In this document: positions 6,683 to 9,421 of the stretch, piece after piece
Layout of the letters: every line of letters starts with the position of its first letter
How positions within the stretch are numbered: position 1 is the stretch's first letter
Source of the DNA: CAZTPH01 sp031552655
GTDB lineage: Bacteria > Pseudomonadota > Gammaproteobacteria > UBA9339
DNA: 9,421 nucleotides
Reading direction: 5' to 3'
Assembly: GCA_031552655.1 (NCBI GenBank)
Contig: JAVBML010000067.1
Span: 1-9,421, forward strand
The notes under the pieces: model-generated
The model's input: only the letters and a program-made list of their open reading frames with translations
Told to the model about the DNA's origin: nothing
Database searches by the model: none
Translations under genes and position numbers: made by a program

Positions 6683-7177
6683 ATGAGATTAGTTTTTGTC
6701 TGGTTACTATTAATTGTTACTGAAACTGTTGTAGCAGTTTGTCCCCTTTGTACCGTTGCACTGTCAGCGGGCATAGGGTTAACTCAATATTTTGGCATAG
6801 ATGATACAATTAGTGGTATTTGGATTGGAGGATTTACTGTTTCTTTGGTGATTTCTCTAAATCATTGGCTAGGGAAAAAAAAGATTGTTTTTCCCGGTAG
6901 TCGCGCATTAAATGTAATTATCTGCTATGCTTTGGTCCTATGGCCTCTAGGCAAAAATAATTTAATTGGTCATGCTTTGAACAAACTTTGGGGAATTGAT
7001 AAAATAGTACTAGGTATTATTATTGGTAGTTTTATTTTGATAATTAACGAGTTAGTCTATGGGAAATTAAAGAGGCGAAATGGCGGACATGCCTATTTTC
7101 CTTTTCAAAAAGTTGTGAGCCCCATTGTTTCACTATCTATTTTAAGTTTACTATTTTATGAACTTACCAGTTATTAA
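6683..7177 (+). CDS. membrane protein with N-terminal CPLC motif, unknown function
   Basis: I do not recognise an assigned function. The 164-residue product starts with a hydrophobic segment (1-19) that may be a signal or first helix, followed at once by C20-P-L-C23, a CxxC pair at the membrane face. GIDDTISGIWIGG (38-50) leads into further hydrophobic helices at about 45-60, 75-90, 107-123 and 143-160. Short basic stretches (KKK at 65-67, KLKRR at 128-132) suggest cytosolic loops. The CxxC pair could bind a metal or take part in thiol chemistry, but it lacks the periplasmic loop cysteines of DsbB. The ATG lies 19 bp after the tRNA-Pro CCA and has no clear ribosome binding site, so after tRNA processing the message would be almost leaderless. 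The following gene is 21 bp away, and the two probably act together. Confidence 0.75.
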   Translation: MRLVFVWLLLIVTETVVAVCPLCTVALSAGIGLTQYFGIDDTISGIWIGGFTVSLVISLNHWLGKKKIVFPGSRALNVIICYALVLWPLGKNNLIGHALNKLWGIDKIVLGIIIGSFILIINELVYGKLKRRNGGHAYFPFQKVVSPIVSLSILSLLFYELTSY

Positions 7178-7198
7178 CAGTTATCATTAGGTGATGCC

Positions 7199-7729
7199 AT
7201 GGATAATGGAGAATATTTAAACAATATTAATAGTCTTGTCGATAGGTACGATGCTTTGAAAAAGCATGATCCCATGGATCTTTCCACGGACCAGGATCTA
7301 ACAATTGCCATAATGAATTTAATTGGCATTGAGGAGCATTTGTTTTTTACCGGTGCTAAGACGGAAAGATCGGAATATTTTGCATTAATCAAAGAAATTC
7401 GTAGCATGAGAAAGGAATTATTGCAGAAAATTGTTGGAGACCATGAGGGGGAAGTATGGTGTCTATCCAAACATTTATTAGCTGCCAGCTATCGTCTGAT
7501 GGAAGTTGGAACCAAGAAGTTGGACCAAGATGCAGCGGAAGAAGCTCAGGATTTTTTTACCAAAGCCTATAACTTATATTCTTTGTTTTGGGGATTAGCG
7601 ATGAAAATTGTTCCCTCCGATGAGTTAAAAAATTTAAATGAAGAATCGATACCCAAGGAAAAAAGGGATACTCTTTTTGCTAAGTTGGGGGAGATGGTAA
7701 AAAAAGCGGTTAATTGTTGCATTGAGTAG
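7199..7729 (+). CDS. helical soluble protein, unknown function
   Basis: I do not recognise a named family. The 176-residue product has no signal peptide or membrane segment and looks almost wholly helical. Distinctive segments are GIEEHLFFTG (43-52), EIRSMRKELLQKIV (66-79), EGEVWCLSKHLLAAS (83-97) and YRLMEVGTKKL (98-108), with a CC pair near the end (173-174). The clustered E45, E46, H47, H82, E83, E85, C88 and H92 could make a metal site in a helical bundle, which is only a guess. AGGTGAT (7189-7195) is a good ribosome binding site 3 bases before ATG 7199. It follows the CPLC membrane gene by 21 bp, and the pair is boxed in by two tRNA genes. I have an impression that similar gene pairs occur in unrelated bacteria, including small-genome lineages, which a search would settle. 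Confidence 0.75.
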   Translation: MDNGEYLNNINSLVDRYDALKKHDPMDLSTDQDLTIAIMNLIGIEEHLFFTGAKTERSEYFALIKEIRSMRKELLQKIVGDHEGEVWCLSKHLLAASYRLMEVGTKKLDQDAAEEAQDFFTKAYNLYSLFWGLAMKIVPSDELKNLNEESIPKEKRDTLFAKLGEMVKKAVNCCIE

Positions 7730-7752
7730 ATATTTTTAGTTTATTTATTTGG

Positions 7753-7845
7753 GGAGAGATACCGAAGTGGTCATAACGGGGCCGACTCGAAATCGGCTGA
7801 GAACTTAACCGTTCTCCGTGGGTTCGAATCCCACTCTCTCCGCCA
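7753..7845 (+). tRNA. tRNA-Ser (anticodon CGA)
   Basis: A 93-base class II tRNA with encoded CCA. The acceptor stem is GGAGAGA (7753-7759) with TCTCTCC (7835-7841), discriminator G7842. The anticodon stem is GCCGA (7781-7785) with TCGGC (7793-7797), anticodon CGA at 7788-7790, reading UCG. The long variable arm is GAGAAC (7799-7804) with GTTCTC (7811-7816). The T arm contains GGTTCGAATCC. A weak promoter (TTGCAT 7717-7722, TTTATT 7740-7745, 17 bp spacing) may lie in the end of the previous gene, but readthrough from that gene is as likely. Confidence 0.97.
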
Positions 7846-7862
7846 TTGTATATAGTTCCATA

Positions 7863-7905
7863 AAGTCCGATAAGGGTTCAAAAAATCTTGACGGATTTAG
7901 TTTTT
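7863..7905 (+). terminator. Rho-independent-type terminator after tRNA-Ser
   Basis: AAGTCCG (7863-7869) pairs with CGGATTT (7892-7898) with one G-U pair, followed by AG and five T (7901-7905). It lies 17 bp after the tRNA and before the YjbR gene, so it would close the tRNA-Pro to tRNA-Ser unit. Confidence 0.5.
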
Positions 7906-7955
7906 AAGCGATTTGTTTTTTGGTAACATTTAAAAAACTTTTATTATTTGCCTTT

Positions 7956-8627
7956 ATGACATATAGAGATACTCTATTCAAAAATCGGAAAATAAAGTTT
8001 GGACAACTTCGGACCTTCGGGTTTTGCGAAAAAGGGAATACCTATGTTTATTCCACTAAGCTACTTAAGGGGCAATTTGAAATGTTGGTTACCGTTACTA
8101 AAAACGGTTTGGTATCTGCGGTCGTAATCGACAGCTTTTCAAAAGAACATTATATTCCTCACCTTATCTCTGGTGCAAAAGACTCATCCATGGAAATCGT
8201 TAGGGAGGAATATGAAAATGTGCTTGCTGCAATTGCTGATCTATGTTTTGAAGCCAATGAGTTTAAAAGTGAGGATGCGAAAAAGGTAATTCAATACGTT
8301 AGGGAAAAGTATCAAAATGAACTGGAATTTTTATGGGAACGTTTTCCCCACAATGCAATTTTCAGGCGCAGTGACAATGCAAAATGGTATGCCGCGCTTT
8401 TAGGCGTGCGAAAGAAGAAATTGGGTTTGAATATGGAAGGCACAGTAGAAATTATTGATTTACGCGAAAAACCAGAAAATATAGAAACTTTGATCGATGG
8501 CAAAAAATATTTGCCGGGGTATCATATGAATAAAAAACATTGGTTTACAATTTGTCTCAATGGTTCTGTTTCCATAAAAGAAATATGCAACAGAATTGAT
8601 AAAAGCTTTGAGCTTGCGACAAAATAA
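7956..8627 (+). CDS. YjbR/MmcQ-like protein with extra N-terminal domain
   Basis: A 223-residue two-domain protein. The C-terminal half (about 95-215) is a YjbR/MmcQ domain, a CyaY-like alpha/beta fold: YVREKYQNELEFLWERFP, then NAIFRRSDNAKWYAALLGV, LPGYHMNKKHWFTICL and SIKEICNRIDKSFELA. The family has been proposed to bind DNA, but its role is unproven. The N-terminal 90 residues (KIKFGQL, GFCEKGNTYVYSTKLL, GQFEMLVTV, PHLISGAKDSSMEIVREEYENVL) form a separate domain that, from memory, accompanies YjbR in many Firmicutes and other gut bacteria. ATG 7956 is preferred over TTG 7920, because MTYRDTLFKNRK looks like the natural beginning and the 12 residues before it look like untranslated AT-rich sequence; neither has a ribosome binding site. 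With the next gene it looks like a horizontally acquired pair. What drives its transcription is unclear, as no good -10 follows TTGACG at about 7889. Confidence 0.8.
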   Translation: MTYRDTLFKNRKIKFGQLRTFGFCEKGNTYVYSTKLLKGQFEMLVTVTKNGLVSAVVIDSFSKEHYIPHLISGAKDSSMEIVREEYENVLAAIADLCFEANEFKSEDAKKVIQYVREKYQNELEFLWERFPHNAIFRRSDNAKWYAALLGVRKKKLGLNMEGTVEIIDLREKPENIETLIDGKKYLPGYHMNKKHWFTICLNGSVSIKEICNRIDKSFELATK

Positions 8628-8682
8628 CGAGGTGCGGGCCTTAGTGAAATCACATATCTGACATTAAACGGGAGAGAACACT

Positions 8683-9102
8683 ATGAATAGAAATCACCCT
8701 GGATTTAAGAGAGAAGCGGAGCCATTTTTCAGTATTATTATGCAAGGTCTCAGGGATGAGGTCGAGGGAGAGCATTTTTGGGATGCCGTTGCTGAAAACG
8801 CCATCTTTGAATTTATGTACGATGTTCCCGGTTTTACAAACAAAATCGAAGGCCGCGCCGCTTATATGGATTGGTTCGCCGATTATTCCATTATCCTGCA
8901 TTCAAGTGATAATTTAAGGGTTCATAAAGCAAAGGATAATCAAACTATAATTTTAGAATACGAAGTGCATGGAATCGTCCCTCAAACAGGAAAAAACTAC
9001 GATAATAAATTTTGTTCGATAGTTACAATTGAAAATCACAAAATCGTTTATTGGCGCGACTATACGGATTCTTTTACGGTGGTTATGGTAAATACTCCAT
9101 GA
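8683..9102 (+). CDS. SnoaL/NTF2-like polyketide-cyclase-fold protein
   Basis: A 139-residue cone-shaped alpha+beta protein of the SnoaL/NTF2-like superfamily, small cytosolic proteins that bind or isomerise hydrophobic ligands. The layout fits: N-terminal helix (about 10-40) ending FWDAVAENAIFEF (32-44), then IEGRAAYMDWFADY (55-68), two long strands (RVHKAKDNQTIILEYEVHG, 79-97; KFCSIVTIENHKIVYW, 109-124) and the closing RDYTDS (125-130). Candidate pocket residues are W33, D34, D63, H96, D126 and D129. No substrate can be named. The ribosome binding site GGGAGA (8670-8675) lies 7 bases before ATG 8683. It follows the YjbR gene by 55 bp on the same strand, and the two probably arrived together. 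Confidence 0.8.
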   Translation: MNRNHPGFKREAEPFFSIIMQGLRDEVEGEHFWDAVAENAIFEFMYDVPGFTNKIEGRAAYMDWFADYSIILHSSDNLRVHKAKDNQTIILEYEVHGIVPQTGKNYDNKFCSIVTIENHKIVYWRDYTDSFTVVMVNTP

Positions 9103-9169
9103 CACGTTCCAGGAAGATTTAAGTAATTTGCGGATACCGAAGGAGATGTGCCATAGTTAAAACCACCAG

Positions 9170-9198
9170 TTGAAATGACGAAAAATAGTGGTTAATAT
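9170..9198 (+). promoter_or_regulatory. sigma-70-type promoter with flanking dyad, for the truncated last gene
   Basis: TTGAAA (9170-9175, 5 of 6) and TAATAT (9193-9198, 4 of 6) are 17 bp apart, giving a leader of about 52 bases to ATG 9257. An inverted repeat AACCAC (9161-9166) with GTGGTT (9188-9193) brackets the -35 element and touches the -10, like an operator. GGTTA (9090-series base pairs aside, at 9190-9194) can alternatively pair with TAACC (9213-9217). Confidence 0.45.
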
Positions 9199-9219
9199 AT
9201 CAGTCAGAGTCATAACCAT

Positions 9220-9238
9220 TTACTATATTGTATAGTAA
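9220..9238 (+). other. tight hairpin in the leader of the truncated last gene
   Basis: TTACTATA (9220-9227) and TATAGTAA (9231-9238) form a perfect 8-bp stem with a 3-base loop, 5 bases before the purine-rich ribosome binding site. It could be an operator dyad or an RNA hairpin; nothing else distinguishes the two. Confidence 0.4.
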
Positions 9239-9256
9239 TAAAAGAAGAGGTGCACC

Positions 9257-9310
9257 ATGAAATCCTATGCCAAGAGTCTTACGCTGCTAGCCAAGGAGAA
9301 CGAAGTGTAG
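9257..9310 (+). pseudogene. 5' fragment of an unknown gene cut by the repeat
   Basis: ATG 9257 follows a good ribosome binding site (AAGAGGTG, 9245-9252) and a promoter with a structured leader, so a real gene begins here. Only the first eight codons (MKSYAKSL) precede the edge of the inverted repeat at 9282. The frame then runs on into the repeat for nine codons to TAG at 9308-9310, giving a 17-residue product that ends TLLAKENEV. The identity of the gene cannot be told from eight codons. The remainder, if it survives, lies beyond the right repeat arm outside the window. Confidence 0.6.
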
Positions 9311-9420
9311 GCTAGTAGTCCGAGGTAGGTGAGGGTTTTTAGTAGAGCAAAGCGAGTGCTAAAAATCTATACTCAGCGTTAAGTCATAGTAGCGTATTCC
9401 AGCTGCGGGACGGCCGAGGC
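9282..9420 (-). repeat. right arm of 139-bp inverted repeat
   Basis: The reverse complement of 38-176 with a single difference (C9374). Its outer edge, CGCTGC at 9282, directly abuts the fragment of a gene that begins at 9257, just as the left arm abuts the truncated translocase. Only one base (G9421) remains after it, so the window stops at what may be the inner boundary of the repeat. Confidence 0.93.
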
Positions 9421-9421
9421 G

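Noticed and set aside
6636..7845. Integration site duplication at the tRNA 3' ends.
   Set aside because: No second copy of the 3' end of tRNA-Pro or tRNA-Ser was found downstream in the window.
7920..7955. Upstream TTG start for the YjbR-like gene, adding 12 residues.
   Set aside because: There is no ribosome binding site, the added residues are low-complexity hydrophobic, and the ATG at 7956 gives the expected beginning of the family.
9137..9165. AAGGAG followed by ATGTGCCATAG, looking like the start of a small gene.
   Set aside because: The ATG directly follows the purine tract and the frame closes after four codons; no longer frame uses this site.
9257..9281. The stump MKSYAKSL could be the missing N-terminus of the truncated translocase, split by a single element in a circular arrangement.
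   Set aside because: About 40 residues are missing but only eight codons are present, the sequence shows no resemblance to the Tlc N-terminus, and the junctions share no target-site duplication.
38..9420. The whole 9.1 kb between the arms as one composite transposon.
   Set aside because: There is no transposase or integrase, the content is largely housekeeping (htpG, rlmN, two tRNAs), and the genes at both edges are cut at the arms, which fits separate insertions better.

Overview
The window reads as a 9.4 kb piece of chromosome from an AT-rich, probably host-associated bacterium. HtpG and RlmN have a gammaproteobacterial look: HtpG opens with a TLGFQ-type N-terminus, and RlmN has the E/C105/CxxxCxxC/C339 layout. 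The left end carries most of a Tlc-type ATP/ADP translocase, the energy-parasitism transporter of obligate intracellular bacteria. Together they suggest an intracellular gammaproteobacterium, possibly Legionellales-like. This placement is an inference from remembered family sequences, not a search.

Left to right: positions 38-176 are one arm of a 139-bp inverted repeat whose partner is 9282-9420 (one mismatch). A tlc gene that has lost about 40 N-terminal codons starts directly at the repeat edge (178-1539). A hairpin terminator separates it from a minus-strand heat-shock block: an intact cytosolic small heat-shock protein (1607-2047), then, upstream of it, a second small heat-shock gene that encodes a signal peptide but is broken by two in-frame stops (2241-2717). 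Divergent sigma-70-like promoters at 2753-2781 (minus) and 2873-2901 (plus) serve the broken gene and htpG (2944-4827). A 239-bp non-coding stretch with several stem-loops follows, then a two-gene unit of a hotdog-fold thioesterase and rlmN (5067-6522).

The second half is built around two tRNA genes, tRNA-Pro(GGG) at 6587-6663 and tRNA-Ser(CGA) at 7753-7845. Between them sit two unrecognised genes: a small membrane protein with a CPLC motif, starting only 19 bp after the tRNA-Pro CCA, and a helical soluble protein 21 bp further on. After tRNA-Ser and its terminator come a YjbR/MmcQ-type protein with an extra N-terminal domain and a SnoaL/NTF2-like protein; both resemble accessory, horizontally exchanged genes. 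A well-formed promoter and ribosome binding site then start a last gene, which runs into the right repeat arm after eight codons.

Protein folding and quality control (Hsp20, HtpG) and translation fidelity (RlmN, tRNAs) dominate the intact genes. The most unusual signal is the pair of repeat arms. Each cuts a gene exactly at its outer edge, and both ends of the window lie at or just inside the repeat. This fits a multicopy mobile element with long terminal inverted repeats, with the sequence stopping just inside two different copies. No transposase, CRISPR array, rRNA or phage gene is visible.
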